Numbered from the stretch's first letter, positions 7,060-14,753 are shown. The stretch is DNA of 17,716 nucleotides from Lachnospiraceae bacterium (GCA_009774215.1 VSNH01000073.1:1-17716); one strand, 5' to 3'. The notes: generated from the letters alone by a model not told the origin. A program made the numbers and translations.

Positions 7060-7851
7060 CTACACAATTACTTTCTTCGGACACTTCTCCTTACACGTCC
7101 CGCACCCGGTACATTTCTCCTGATCAATAATGGCGTGAAAATCCTCGATCACGATCGCGTCCGCCGGACAGTTCTTCTTACAGAGCTGACAAGCGATACA
7201 GCCCACGTCGCAGGCCTTCATGGTCACAGGCCCCTTTTCCTTGGAGCTGCATGCCACCACGTGCTTCGCGTCGTAGGGAATCAGCTCGATCAAATGCTTC
7301 GGACATGCCGCCACGCACTTGCCGCACGCTTTGCACGCTTCCCTATCTACCACGGCCACACCGTTCACCACATGAATCGCGTCAAAGGGACATGCTTTCA
7401 CGCAGTTCCCGAACCCGAGACAGCCGTCATTACATGCCTTTGGTCCGCCGTTTGGCACGAATGCCGCCATCGCGCAGTCCTGCACGCCCGGGTAATCATA
7501 ATCCACGCGGGTGCGCTCCTTGTCTCCCCGACACTTCACAAACGCCACCATACGCGTGCTCTCACCTGCCTCCACGCCCATAATCTGCGCCACCTGCGCG
7601 CCCACCTTCTCGCCGCCCACAGGACAAGCGTTTGTCGGCGCTTCGCCCTTCACAATCGCGGCCGCCAGGCCGGAACACCCCGCATAGCCGCAGCCGCCGC
7701 AGTTATTTCCCGGAAGGACGCCCAGAATGGCCTCCTCCCGCTCGTCCACATCCACCTTAAATTTAATTCCGGCCACACCGAGGAACAGGCCCACAAACAG
7801 ACCGACCGCTCCCACAATCCCCGTAGCCATCAAAATTCCCGCTATATCCAT
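7060..7851 (-). CDS. rnfB: Rnf complex subunit B, polyferredoxin
   Basis: The 263-residue protein has an N-terminal membrane helix (residues 3-27). A CGGCGYAGC..ACP motif characteristic of RnfB follows at about residues 51-82. After it come four ferredoxin-type cysteine clusters, readable as CNDGCLGFGNCVKACP, CKACGKCVAACP, CDVGCIACQLCKKNCP and CTGCGTCKEKCP. RnfB accepts electrons from reduced ferredoxin and passes them into the membrane complex, which drives ion export while reducing NAD+. GGGAGGTAAGC precedes the ATG. It is the last gene of the operon and is separated from rnfA by a 95-nt palindromic element, unlike the other junctions, most of which overlap. Confidence 0.97.
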   Translation of the reverse strand: MDIAGILMATGIVGAVGLFVGLFLGVAGIKFKVDVDEREEAILGVLPGNNCGGCGYAGCSGLAAAIVKGEAPTNACPVGGEKVGAQVAQIMGVEAGESTRMVAFVKCRGDKERTRVDYDYPGVQDCAMAAFVPNGGPKACNDGCLGFGNCVKACPFDAIHVVNGVAVVDREACKACGKCVAACPKHLIELIPYDAKHVVACSSKEKGPVTMKACDVGCIACQLCKKNCPADAIVIEDFHAIIDQEKCTGCGTCKEKCPKKVIV

Positions 7852-7878
7852 GCTTACCTCCCATAATTCAGATTCCGC

Positions 7879-7973
7879 GGAGAATGCCGCATTTTAGGCA
7901 TTCTCCCATGTGAGATATAGTACTTCTTGGCATCCGTCCTATGGCGGGATGTCTTTAGAAGTACTTCTCACAT
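7879..7973 (-). repeat. Dispersed palindromic element, copy B (rnfA/rnfB intergenic)
   Basis: The constant hairpin is GGAGAATGCC (7879-7888) with GGCATTCTCC (ending 7906). The outer repeat is ATGTGAGA..AGTACTTCT on the left and AGAAGTACT.TCTCACAT on the right (to 7973), a nearly perfect long stem. Inside is a hairpin with the same TCCTATGGCG loop and GATGTCTTT flank as copy A (7929-7956). The right end lies 2 nt past the TAA of rnfA. The element sits inside the Rnf operon. Confidence 0.88.
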
Positions 7974-7975
7974 TG

Positions 7976-8554
7976 TTATAGTAATCCGGAAAAACCGCAG
8001 AACGCGATCGCCATCAAGCCCGCCGTCACGAGTACAATCGGCATCCCCTGGAAGGATTCCGGTATATCATTATATTTCAGCTTCTCCCGGATTCCCGCCA
8101 GAATAATGATGGAAATGGTGAATCCGACCGCCGTTGCAAAGCCATTGACCACTCCGGTCAGGATTCCGTAATTCTTCTGCACATTAGTAAGCGCCACACC
8201 GAGCACCGCGCAGTTGGTGGTGATCAGAGGCAGATACACACCCAGCGACTGATACAGTCCCGGTATAAATTTCTTCAAAAACATTTCCACAAACTGTACA
8301 AGCGCCGCGATAACCAGAATGAACACAATGGTCTGTAAGTACGCGATATCAAAGGGAACCAGAATAAACTGATAAATCGCTCCCGCCACCGCCGAGGCCA
8401 GCGTGATGACAAAGATAACCGCCACGCCCATGCCCGTCGCCGTCTCCGTCTTTTTGGACACGCCGAGGAAGGGACACAGTCCCAGAAACTGGCTTAACAC
8501 CACATTATTGACAAGGGAGGATGCAATCAAAATCACCAACAATTCTTTAAGCAT
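7976..8554 (-). CDS. rnfA: Rnf complex subunit A, integral membrane protein
   Basis: I use the ATG at 8554 (MLKELLVILIASSLVNNVVL), the conserved N-terminus of RnfA, giving 192 residues. An in-frame start at 8587 would add 11 charged residues from the rnfE coding region. GGAGGGG precedes the chosen ATG. The protein has six hydrophobic segments with the conserved membrane motifs SQFLGLCPFLGVS near the N-terminus and TTNCAVLGVAL in the middle; their cysteines belong to the intramembrane 2Fe-2S site shared with RnfE. Its first 8 nt overlap the end of rnfE. The TAA is 2 nt from palindromic element B. Confidence 0.97.
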   Translation of the reverse strand: MLKELLVILIASSLVNNVVLSQFLGLCPFLGVSKKTETATGMGVAVIFVITLASAVAGAIYQFILVPFDIAYLQTIVFILVIAALVQFVEMFLKKFIPGLYQSLGVYLPLITTNCAVLGVALTNVQKNYGILTGVVNGFATAVGFTISIIILAGIREKLKYNDIPESFQGMPIVLVTAGLMAIAFCGFSGLL

Positions 8555-9302
8555 TGTTCTTCCCCTCCTCTCCCGCTTTCTCGTCAATCAGACGTTTTGC
8601 GCAGCCCGTGTCCGCACAGTTCATGCAGTCGCTGTTACAGCCGGACTGTATCTTTGACATATCCTTTCCTTTTCTCTCCCCGGCAATCTTCACCTTATTC
8701 TGAATCGCCGTCAGCGTGGCCAGCACGAAGAACGCACCCGGTGCCATGATAAAGATACTCACCGGCACGTAACTCTCCGGCATCACATGAATGCCGAATA
8801 TCTCACCCGCACCCAGAAGCTCCCGCACCGCACCGATACAGGTCAGCGCTACGGAAAAGCCGAGTCCCATGCCGATGCCGTCAAACAGCGACGGAATCAC
8901 GGGATTTTTGTAGGCATACGCCTCCGCACGCCCGAGGATGATACAATTTACCACGATCAGCGGTATGTAAATGCCAAGCGCGTCATAGAGAAACGGAATA
9001 AATCCCTGTAAAAGCAGCTCCACCATCGTCACAAACGAAGCGATAATCACGATAAAAGCCGGGATTCTCACCTTATCCGGAATGATTCCCCGGAGCAGAG
9101 AAATAAATACATTGCTTAAGGCAAGCACTACCATGGTGGTCAGCCCCATGCCCAGACCGTTGATTGCCGAGGTGGTCACCGCCAGCGTGGGACACATGCC
9201 CAGCATCAGGACAAAGGTCGGATTCTCTTTCACGATACCGTTTACCAACCGCTCTGTCACCGGATTTTCCTTTTTCATTCCCTTTTCATCAATCTGACTC
9301 AT
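8547..9302 (-). CDS. rnfE: Rnf complex subunit E with extra cysteine-rich tail
   Basis: The 251-residue protein is an RnfE/NqrD-type membrane subunit with about six membrane segments. The paired intramembrane cysteine motifs appear as LMLGMCPTLAV and VVNCIILGRAEA. Residues 222-234 add a C-x3-C-x2-C-x4-C cluster (CNSDC, CADTGC) after the last membrane helix, followed by a charged end. The proteobacterial proteins I know lack such a tail; it could bind an additional Fe-S cluster or zinc. The ATG overlaps the rnfG stop as ATGA and has a strong GGAGGTGA 6 nt upstream, so I prefer it to the internal Met9. Confidence 0.95.
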   Translation of the reverse strand: MSQIDEKGMKKENPVTERLVNGIVKENPTFVLMLGMCPTLAVTTSAINGLGMGLTTMVVLALSNVFISLLRGIIPDKVRIPAFIVIIASFVTMVELLLQGFIPFLYDALGIYIPLIVVNCIILGRAEAYAYKNPVIPSLFDGIGMGLGFSVALTCIGAVRELLGAGEIFGIHVMPESYVPVSIFIMAPGAFFVLATLTAIQNKVKIAGERKGKDMSKIQSGCNSDCMNCADTGCAKRLIDEKAGEEGKNNA

Positions 9303-9905
9303 TGTCCGTCACCTCCTCCCAACACTGTCCGGAAATAGTATAATCCTGCGTTGACCCCATTGGTCACCGCATTCGTTGTTATGGTTGCGCCGGAAATGGC
9401 GTCAATCTCACTGTCCGCCGCCGCACCGCTCTTTGTATACGCAAATTTTTCCACATTTTTCCCCGCAAACTGCGGTTTCAGAACCTCCTCGGCCCTCATG
9501 CCAAGCCCCGCCGTCTCGGATATGGCAAGTAAAGAAATGCCGTTCACGGTACCGTCGCTGCGGATGCCCATCGTAAACTGAATATCCCCGCCGTAGCCTT
9601 CCTTTGTGGTCACCGTAATCACATAGCCGAGCGTGCTTCCCGCACTGTCCTTCGCCGCCATCACTTCATCCACACTCTCCTGTCCGTATCCCTCGCCGCT
9701 CCATGCGCTCTCATCCACAGCCGCAAGCTCCACCGCCTCAAAGGACACCGCATCCGCAAACACTTCCTGACACGCCTCCTGTTTCGCCTTCGCTTCCTGC
9801 TCGGCAATGGGGGCTTTCGTCACCTGATAAAACCAGACCGAGAAGGAGACCTGCAATTAGCGTGATCACCAGCAGAATCCCCGTATTTTTCATCATCTCT
9901 TTCAT
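9299..9905 (-). CDS. rnfG: Rnf complex subunit G, FMN-binding, frameshifted in this sequence
   Basis: The gene should start at the ATG at 9905, which overlaps the rnfD stop as ATGA and follows GGAGGAG by 7 nt. This frame gives MKEMMKNTGILLVITLIAGL followed by LLGLV, the expected membrane anchor. It then leaves frame at a T4 tract (plus-strand AAAA, 9829-9832). Removing one T restores LLLGLVYQVTKAPIAEQEAK and the rest of a normal RnfG of about 201 residues. The downstream part carries DAISGATITT, whose second Thr after SGAT is the covalent FMN site. Read literally, the first frame ends after about 50 residues, and the FMN domain is open only from a TTG inside the anchor. It is either a genuine inactivation or an error in a homopolymer. 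Confidence 0.9.
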
Positions 9906-10834
9906 GCCTTCTCTCCTCCTTTACCAAACGCTTTCGGAAGAGTGACCTTCTCAATCAGCGGCACTAAGAGGTTGCCGATGATGATCGCGTAAGACACTCC
10001 CTCCGCGGAGGGGCCGAAGATACGGAAAATCCCCGTCAGGACGCCCAGCAAAAAGCCGAACACATACTGTCCTTTTTTCGTGATCGGTCTGGTCACATAG
10101 TCCGTCGCCATAAAGAACGCGCCGAGCATCAGACCGCCGCCTGAAAGATGGGCGGATATGTAAGGCCAGTTAAAGCCCCGGCCGCCGAACAGCGTCACAA
10201 AGACCGCCAGCGTCACAATGTAGGTGCCCGGAATCCGCAGATCAATGATACCGAACAAAATCAGAATGCAGGCGCCGATCACAATGGCGATCATGGATGT
10301 CTCTCCAATAGTACCCGCCGTGCGGCCGATCACCATATTCAGAATATTGACGGATTCCCCGCTCTTCAAAGCGGCGAGGGGCGTCGCCCCCGTATACGCG
10401 TCACAGTCGAAATTCGTCATGATGGACGTAAAAGAAATCAGCAGGAAACACCGCGCGCCCAGCGCCGGGTTCATAAAGTTCTGTCCGATGCCGCCAAACA
10501 GCATCTTAACTACCAGAATGGCGAACACGCCGCCAACCACACCGATCCACCACGGTGCGGACACCGGCAGATTGAGCGCCAGAAGCAGTCCCGTCACCAC
10601 CGCGGAATAATCTCCTATGGTTATCTTTTTCTTACAGATCTTCTCAAACGCAAACTCCGTCGCCACCGTGGAAGCCACCGTCACCAGAATCAACAGCAGC
10701 GCCTTCGGCCCGAAGTTATAAATGCCAAATCCCGCCGCCGGAAGAAGGGCGATCACCACGGTCAGCATGATGCTCGCAGTGGTGGACTTTGATCTGACAT
10801 GAGGGTTGGAAGACACTTTCATTAAATCACTCAT
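9902..10834 (-). CDS. rnfD: Rnf complex subunit D, flavin-carrying membrane protein
   Basis: The 310-residue protein has eight to ten membrane helices and ends with the basic tail KAFGKGGEKA. The motif AYTGATPLAAL at about residues 150-160 is the conserved site of covalent FMN attachment to Thr in RnfD/NqrB proteins. Other family blocks include FGGIGQNFMNPALGARCFLL and MATDYVTRPI. It carries electrons across the membrane together with RnfG. Its TGA overlaps the start of rnfG. The spacing to its GGAG is long (about 14 nt), so the site is weaker than in other genes of the operon. A large palindrome separates it from rnfC. Confidence 0.97.
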   Translation of the reverse strand: MSDLMKVSSNPHVRSKSTTASIMLTVVIALLPAAGFGIYNFGPKALLLILVTVASTVATEFAFEKICKKKITIGDYSAVVTGLLLALNLPVSAPWWIGVVGGVFAILVVKMLFGGIGQNFMNPALGARCFLLISFTSIMTNFDCDAYTGATPLAALKSGESVNILNMVIGRTAGTIGETSMIAIVIGACILILFGIIDLRIPGTYIVTLAVFVTLFGGRGFNWPYISAHLSGGGLMLGAFFMATDYVTRPITKKGQYVFGFLLGVLTGIFRIFGPSAEGVSYAIIIGNLLVPLIEKVTLPKAFGKGGEKA

Positions 10835-10859
10835 CTTTACAGTCTATGCTCCTTTCGTC

Positions 10860-10935
10860 GTAACTTGCTCAGTACATTCGTATCCTATTCTTACGGTCCC
10901 GGCAGTCAATGCCTCAACCTGTACTAAAAAGTTAC
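10860..10935. repeat. Large palindrome between rnfC and rnfD
   Basis: Left arm GTAACTT..AGTACA (10860-10876) pairs with right arm TGTACT..AAGTTAC (10920-10935), giving 7 + 6 bp around a small internal loop. The 43-nt interior contains smaller complementary pairs such as GGCA/TGCC and CGTA/TACG. This differs in sequence from the six GAGAATGCC elements but has the same plan of an outer stem with inner hairpins. It occupies the only sizeable gap in the front half of the Rnf operon. Confidence 0.7.
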
Positions 10936-10944
10936 TTCGTCTTG

Positions 10945-12261
10945 TTATTTCTTCTTTTTTGCAAGCAGGAGCTTGCGCATGGATTTTATATTTTGGGTCA
11001 GGTGCCGCTTGGCCGGGCAGACGAAACTGCAGCAGCCGCATTCGCAGCACTCCATGCCGTCATTGGCAAGGAATGTCTCCTCGTCCCCGTTGGCTGCGGC
11101 AACCGCCAACAGCTTGGGCACCACCCGCCCCGGGCAGACTTCCACACACCGTCCGCAGTTAATGCAGGCGGAGGGCTCCATGCGGGACACCTCATCCTCC
11201 GTGAGACACAGGAGCGCCGAAGCCGTCTTGGTGGTCGGCACATCCAGCCCGAAAAGGGCAAAGCCCATCATAGGGCCGCCGGACACGATCTTGACAGGCT
11301 CCTGTTTGAATCCGCCCGCCTCCTCCACCAGCTCATGGTAATTCGTGCCGATCCGCACGATGAAATTCTGCGGATTGGCAATCGCGTCACCTGTCACCGT
11401 AACAATACGGTTCATCAAAGGCTTCCCTTCGATCACCGCATGATAGATCGCCACCACCGTGTCCACATTGTTCACCACACAGCCAGCATCTGCGGGAAGC
11501 ATGGAAGAATTGATGGCTCTTCCCGTGGTTGCGTAAATAATCTGCCGCTCCGCGCCCTGAGGATACTTGGTTTTCAGCTCCTTCACGCTGATGCGCGGCT
11601 CATCTTTTACCAGTTCCTTCAATTTTTCAATACAGTCCGGCTTGTTATCCTCCACCGCCAAAATGCCCCTTGCGTTCTCAAACAACTGCAGAGAAACCTT
11701 AAGTCCACCCACAAGCTTCTCCGGTTCTTCCAGCATCCTGCGGTAATCGGAAGTCAGATAAGGTTCGCACTCCGCACAGTTCGCGATCACATAATCAATC
11801 TTTTCCGGCTCCTTGGGAGAAAGCTTGATGAACGTGGGGAAACCTGCGCCGCCCATACCGACGATGCCCGCTTCTTTCACACACTCGATAATCTCCTCTC
11901 TCGTCATCTCCTCGAGAGGCTTCCGCTCCGGATACTCCACTTCCTCGTAAAGCCCGTCATTTTCAATAATAATGCTCATCACGCTGTCGCCCGTTACCAC
12001 ACGCCGCGGCTCAATCGCCTTCACCGTACCCGATACCGTCGCGTAAATAGGCGCGGAAACAAAACCGCCCGCCTCCGCAATCTTCTGCCCTGTCAGAACC
12101 CGGTCGCCCTTCTCCACGATCGGTTTAGCGGGCGCACCGATATGCTGGGACAGCGGGTACACCAGATCTCCCTTGGGCAGCACCGCCTTGATGGGCTTAT
12201 CCTTTGACAGATCCTTCCCGTCGTAGGGATGTATGCCGCCGTTAAATGTTAATTTTGCCAT
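10945..12261 (-). CDS. rnfC: Rnf complex subunit C, NADH-binding and Fe-S protein
   Basis: The 438-residue soluble subunit contains a Gly-rich nucleotide/FMN-binding block, GIVGMGGAGFPTFIKL, at about residue 130. Two C-terminal 4Fe-4S motifs follow, CINCGRCVEVCPGRVVP and CCECGCCSFVCPAKRHL. It ends in a Lys-rich tail. RnfC is the site of NAD+ reduction or NADH oxidation in the complex. It is the first gene of the operon, the usual clostridial order. It starts MAKLTFNGGIHPYDGK, with AGGG 8 nt upstream and a stronger GGAG farther away. The operon promoter should lie in the gap shared with the divergent YprB-like gene. Confidence 0.97.
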   Translation of the reverse strand: MAKLTFNGGIHPYDGKDLSKDKPIKAVLPKGDLVYPLSQHIGAPAKPIVEKGDRVLTGQKIAEAGGFVSAPIYATVSGTVKAIEPRRVVTGDSVMSIIIENDGLYEEVEYPERKPLEEMTREEIIECVKEAGIVGMGGAGFPTFIKLSPKEPEKIDYVIANCAECEPYLTSDYRRMLEEPEKLVGGLKVSLQLFENARGILAVEDNKPDCIEKLKELVKDEPRISVKELKTKYPQGAERQIIYATTGRAINSSMLPADAGCVVNNVDTVVAIYHAVIEGKPLMNRIVTVTGDAIANPQNFIVRIGTNYHELVEEAGGFKQEPVKIVSGGPMMGFALFGLDVPTTKTASALLCLTEDEVSRMEPSACINCGRCVEVCPGRVVPKLLAVAAANGDEETFLANDGMECCECGCCSFVCPAKRHLTQNIKSMRKLLLAKKKK

Positions 12262-12421
12262 ACCTGTAACCCTTGCTCCTTTCCCATTCAGTCCGCACCT
12301 TAAGTCCGATGGAACTGCTATAATAAATATACTATTTTTCGACGAAAAAAACTACTGCTAATTCAAAAAATGTGCTAAACTGTCATCAGATATATTTTAG
12401 ATTTTGATGCGGAGGAATTTT
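12262..12421. promoter_or_regulatory. Divergent intergenic region with a 15-nt palindrome
   Basis: This AT-rich region separates the divergent rnfC operon and the YprB-like gene, so it must hold both promoters. A perfect palindrome, TTTTTCG-A-CGAAAAA, lies at 12335-12349 and could be an operator. A TGCTAAACT sequence near 12372-12380 could act as an extended -10 for the plus-strand gene. The minus strand has an AT-rich TAGTATATTTATTATAG just downstream of the palindrome, but no convincing -35/-10 pair. I do not see a Rex-type box. The individual promoter calls are weak. Confidence 0.45.
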
Positions 12422-13528
12422 ATGCAAATAGAAAACCACATTCTGGAATCTTTCACAATCAACTATCCGCTTACGCGCATCGCGGCCCTCGATCAGTTTT
12501 TGTTTGTAGACATCGAAACCACGGGCTTCACTGCGAAAAGCTCCTCTCTCTACCTGATCGGAACGGCGTTTTACAGGGACGGGAACTGGCAGATCAGACA
12601 GTGGTTTTGCGAGACACCCTCGGAGGAGGCCGCGGCTCTTAACGCGTTTTTCGATTTTGCTTCCTCCTTCACCCACTTGATTCACTTCAACGGCAATAAC
12701 TTTGACCTGCCCTATCTGCTGCAGAAATGCGAGCAGCACGGGCTGCCGCACACTTTCGACGATTTTGAGGGAACCGACTTGTATAAGCGCATTTCCCCCT
12801 ACAAGGCGTTTCTCCATGTGCCCAACTGCAAACAGAAAACGCTGGAGACGCTTCTGGGCATCAACAGGGAAGACCGCTTTCACGGCGGTGAGCTGATTGA
12901 GGTATATCGGAATTATGTGGAAAATCCTTCCCCCGACGCCCGCTCTCTGCTGCTTTTGCACAACAGCGACGATATCCGTGGGATGCTGCAGCTCCTTCCC
13001 CTTCTGGCATTTTATGATCTCTTTAACGGAAATATCCGCGCAAAGAAGGTACAGGCCAACAGCTATATTGACTATCATGGTCAGGAAAAACAGGAAGTGC
13101 TGATGAAGCTGGCGCTCCCTACCCCGCTTCCCTTCTCCCTCTCCAATCTGGCAAACGGCTGTTATTTCAGCGGGGAAAAGGGCGAGGGCATCCTGAAAGT
13201 GCCGCTCTACGAAGAAGAAATGAAATATTTCTACGCAAGCTATAAAGACTACTATTATCTGCCGGAGGAAGATATCGCCCTTCACAAGTCGGTGTCCTCC
13301 TTCGTGGATCCGTCGCACCGCACCCAGGCGACCGCCGCCACCTGCTACACACGCAAATACGGCCTCTTCCTTCCCCAATGGGATATTCTGGTAGAGCCGT
13401 TCTTCAAACGGGACTATAAGAGCCATGAGCTCTTCTTTGAACTCACGGACGAGCGCAAAACCGACAGGGAGCTCTTCTCCCGCTACGCGCAGTACTTATT
13501 GGGAAAGATGGCGAAAACATACTGGTAA
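12422..13528 (+). CDS. YprB-like RNase H-fold exonuclease domain protein
   Basis: The only plus-strand gene. I start it at the ATG at 12422 (MQIENHILESFTINYP), which follows GGAGGAATTTT; an ATG 18 nt earlier has no such site. The 368-residue product has a DEDD-type exonuclease fold in residues about 20-210. Visible elements are FVDIETTGF (first catalytic Asp and Glu), HFNGNNFDLPYL (third Asp) and LLHNSDDIRGM (last Asp). This matches the YprB/COG3359 family of predicted 3'-5' exonucleases. The C-terminal 150 residues have no recognised motif. It is monocistronic, divergent from rnfC and convergent with cheR. Confidence 0.88.
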   Translation: MQIENHILESFTINYPLTRIAALDQFLFVDIETTGFTAKSSSLYLIGTAFYRDGNWQIRQWFCETPSEEAAALNAFFDFASSFTHLIHFNGNNFDLPYLLQKCEQHGLPHTFDDFEGTDLYKRISPYKAFLHVPNCKQKTLETLLGINREDRFHGGELIEVYRNYVENPSPDARSLLLLHNSDDIRGMLQLLPLLAFYDLFNGNIRAKKVQANSYIDYHGQEKQEVLMKLALPTPLPFSLSNLANGCYFSGEKGEGILKVPLYEEEMKYFYASYKDYYYLPEEDIALHKSVSSFVDPSHRTQATAATCYTRKYGLFLPQWDILVEPFFKRDYKSHELFFELTDERKTDRELFSRYAQYLLGKMAKTYW

Positions 13529-13539
13529 AATCACCAAAA

Positions 13540-13568
13540 GGGCAACGACGAATCGCTGCCCCATTTTT
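13540..13568 (+). terminator. Intrinsic terminator of the YprB-like gene
   Basis: GGGCA (13540-13544) pairs with TGCCC (13557-13561). After one mismatch there is an inner CGA/TCG pair and a CGAA loop. The stem is followed by five T residues at 13564-13568. It lies 12 nt after the stop codon on the plus strand. Confidence 0.82.
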
Positions 13569-13594
13569 CCATTTATGAAATTTGAATCTATGCT

Positions 13595-13829
13595 GAGAAT
13601 GCCATATTTAGGCATTCTCTGATGTGAGACTTAGAACTTCCAAGTCAGCTATGCTGACTTTGCGATACAGCCTTTGCTGCGAGTGGCTAGGGAAACGCTG
13701 ATTAAAGCGTTTCCCGCACCGGATTTGCGCCGCGAAGCGGCACATTCCTTTGCAAATCCGTGTGCATCCGCCGGAGGCTCTAAGGAAGTGCTGATTTAAT
13801 CAGCGCTTCCCTAGAAGTTCTTCTCACAT
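13595..13829 (-). repeat. Dispersed palindromic element, copy C (235-nt composite form)
   Basis: The constant hairpin GAGAATGCC/GGCATTCTC spans 13595-13619. The outer repeat ATGTGAGAC.TAGAACTTC begins at 13622 and ends with GAAGTTCTTCTCACAT at 13829. Between them lie at least four more hairpins: AAGTCAGC/GCTGACTT (13642-13660), GGGAAACGC/GCGTTTCCC (13690-13715), CGGATTTGC/GCAAATCCG (13720-13760) and a GGAAG.GCTGATT palindrome (13784-13810). The 13658-13683 segment matches 22 of 26 positions of 16809-16834 in copy D. The right end contains the TGA of cheR. Confidence 0.87.
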
Positions 13830-14603
13830 TGGTCTCTGATAGAAAAACGAATTCTTCCGCTCAAATCCCACATCCTTATGGTTGATGATCTGCTCCGTGC
13901 TGCCTATAAACAGATAACCGCCCGGTCTCAAACTCTTCTGGAACTTGCGGAACACCTCGTCCTTTGCCTCCTCCGTAAAGTAAATCAGCACATTACGGCA
14001 GACGATCAAATGGAAATCAGTAGGGTATGTATCCTTTAACAGATTATGTTCCTTAAATTCTACCCTGTTTTTAATCTCATCGGAAATCTGATAGGAAGGC
14101 CCGACCTTCGTAAAGAACTTCTTCTTCAGGTCTGCCGGCACACCTGCCAGACTCTTCTCCGCGTACAGCCCCACCTTCGCCTTCGCGATCACCTGCTTAT
14201 CCAGATCCGTCGCGTAAATCTTGATCTGATTAATCGGCACATGTCTGGACAACGCCATCACAAGAGAATAAGGCTCATCGCCGGTGGAACATGCCGCACT
14301 CCAAATCTTCAAATTCTTGCCGTAACGCTGAATCAGCTCAGGAAAAATATCCTTGTCCAAAAGCTGCCACTGATCTACGTTTCTGTAAAATTCGGACACA
14401 TTGATTGTGAGGTAATTTACAAACTCCTCAAATCTGGCTGTATCAGTCTTAAGCACATTAACGTAATTGTCATATCCGACAACTTTATTCTTGGAGATCA
14501 GCGTATCAATCCGGCGCTTCATCTGCTTTTCCTTGTAAGCGTTCAGATCAATTTTGGTAAGGTCATAAACCGCTTTCTTAAAGTATTCATAGTCATATGC
14601 CAT
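13824..14603 (-). CDS. cheR: Chemotaxis protein methyltransferase CheR
   Basis: The 259-residue protein has the small helical N-terminal CheR domain (residues about 1-75) and the SAM-dependent methyltransferase domain. Characteristic blocks are NVSEFYRN, the SAM-binding SAACSTGDEPYSL, IYATDLDKQVIAKAK and LIVCRNVLIYFTEEA. CheR methylates glutamate side chains of chemoreceptors, so the organism is probably chemotactic. No other chemotaxis gene is in view. The ATG follows GGTGGGAATCC, a modest ribosome binding site. The last two coding bases and the TGA fall within palindromic element C (CAATGTGAGAAG), so the element supplies the stop codon. Confidence 0.95.
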   Translation of the reverse strand: MAYDYEYFKKAVYDLTKIDLNAYKEKQMKRRIDTLISKNKVVGYDNYVNVLKTDTARFEEFVNYLTINVSEFYRNVDQWQLLDKDIFPELIQRYGKNLKIWSAACSTGDEPYSLVMALSRHVPINQIKIYATDLDKQVIAKAKVGLYAEKSLAGVPADLKKKFFTKVGPSYQISDEIKNRVEFKEHNLLKDTYPTDFHLIVCRNVLIYFTEEAKDEVFRKFQKSLRPGGYLFIGSTEQIINHKDVGFERKNSFFYQRPM

Positions 14604-14634
14604 GGATTCCCACCGCCTTTGTTTATTATGAAAA

Positions 14635-14720
14635 ATGTGAAGGAAAACACTAAGCTCGAATAAACCTCGCTAAGTGTTTTCATGCTTCACATAAGAGAAT
14701 GCCAAGAAACGGCATTCTCT
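14635..14720 (+). repeat. Dispersed palindromic element, copy F (inverted, rpsA/cheR intergenic)
   Basis: Here the order is reversed relative to the other copies. The outer repeat ATGTGAAG..AAAACACTAAGC begins at 14635 and pairs with GCTAAGTGTTTT..CTTCACAT. The hairpin AGAGAATGCC/GGCATTCTCT follows at 14694-14720, nearest rpsA. The loop side contains AACCTCGCTAAGTG, whose complement CACTTAGCGAGGTT also occurs in copy E. The element lies between the rpsA stop and the cheR start. Confidence 0.82.
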
Positions 14721-14753
14721 GTATGAAATGTTTATGCCTACTATGTCTTAGTC

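Noticed and set aside
6796..7866. Plus-strand open frame of 356 codons opposite rnfB
   Set aside because: It is antisense to the polyferredoxin gene and yields a His/Arg/Thr-rich low-complexity product with no plausible start context.
9820..9840. Programmed ribosomal frameshift in rnfG
   Set aside because: Joining the frames needs a +1 shift at GTT-T-TAT. I see no known slippery heptamer, stop-codon pause site or strong downstream structure, and RnfG is not known to use recoding.
10909..12207. Long plus-strand open frame (432 codons) opposite rnfC
   Set aside because: It is antisense to a clear RnfC with Fe-S motifs, and its product is rich in His, Arg and Leu without any domain. It is a by-product of codon bias.
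12386..13426. Minus-strand open frame of 346 codons opposite the YprB-like gene
   Set aside because: The plus strand has the catalytic DEDD motifs, a ribosome binding site and a terminator; the minus-strand frame has none of these.
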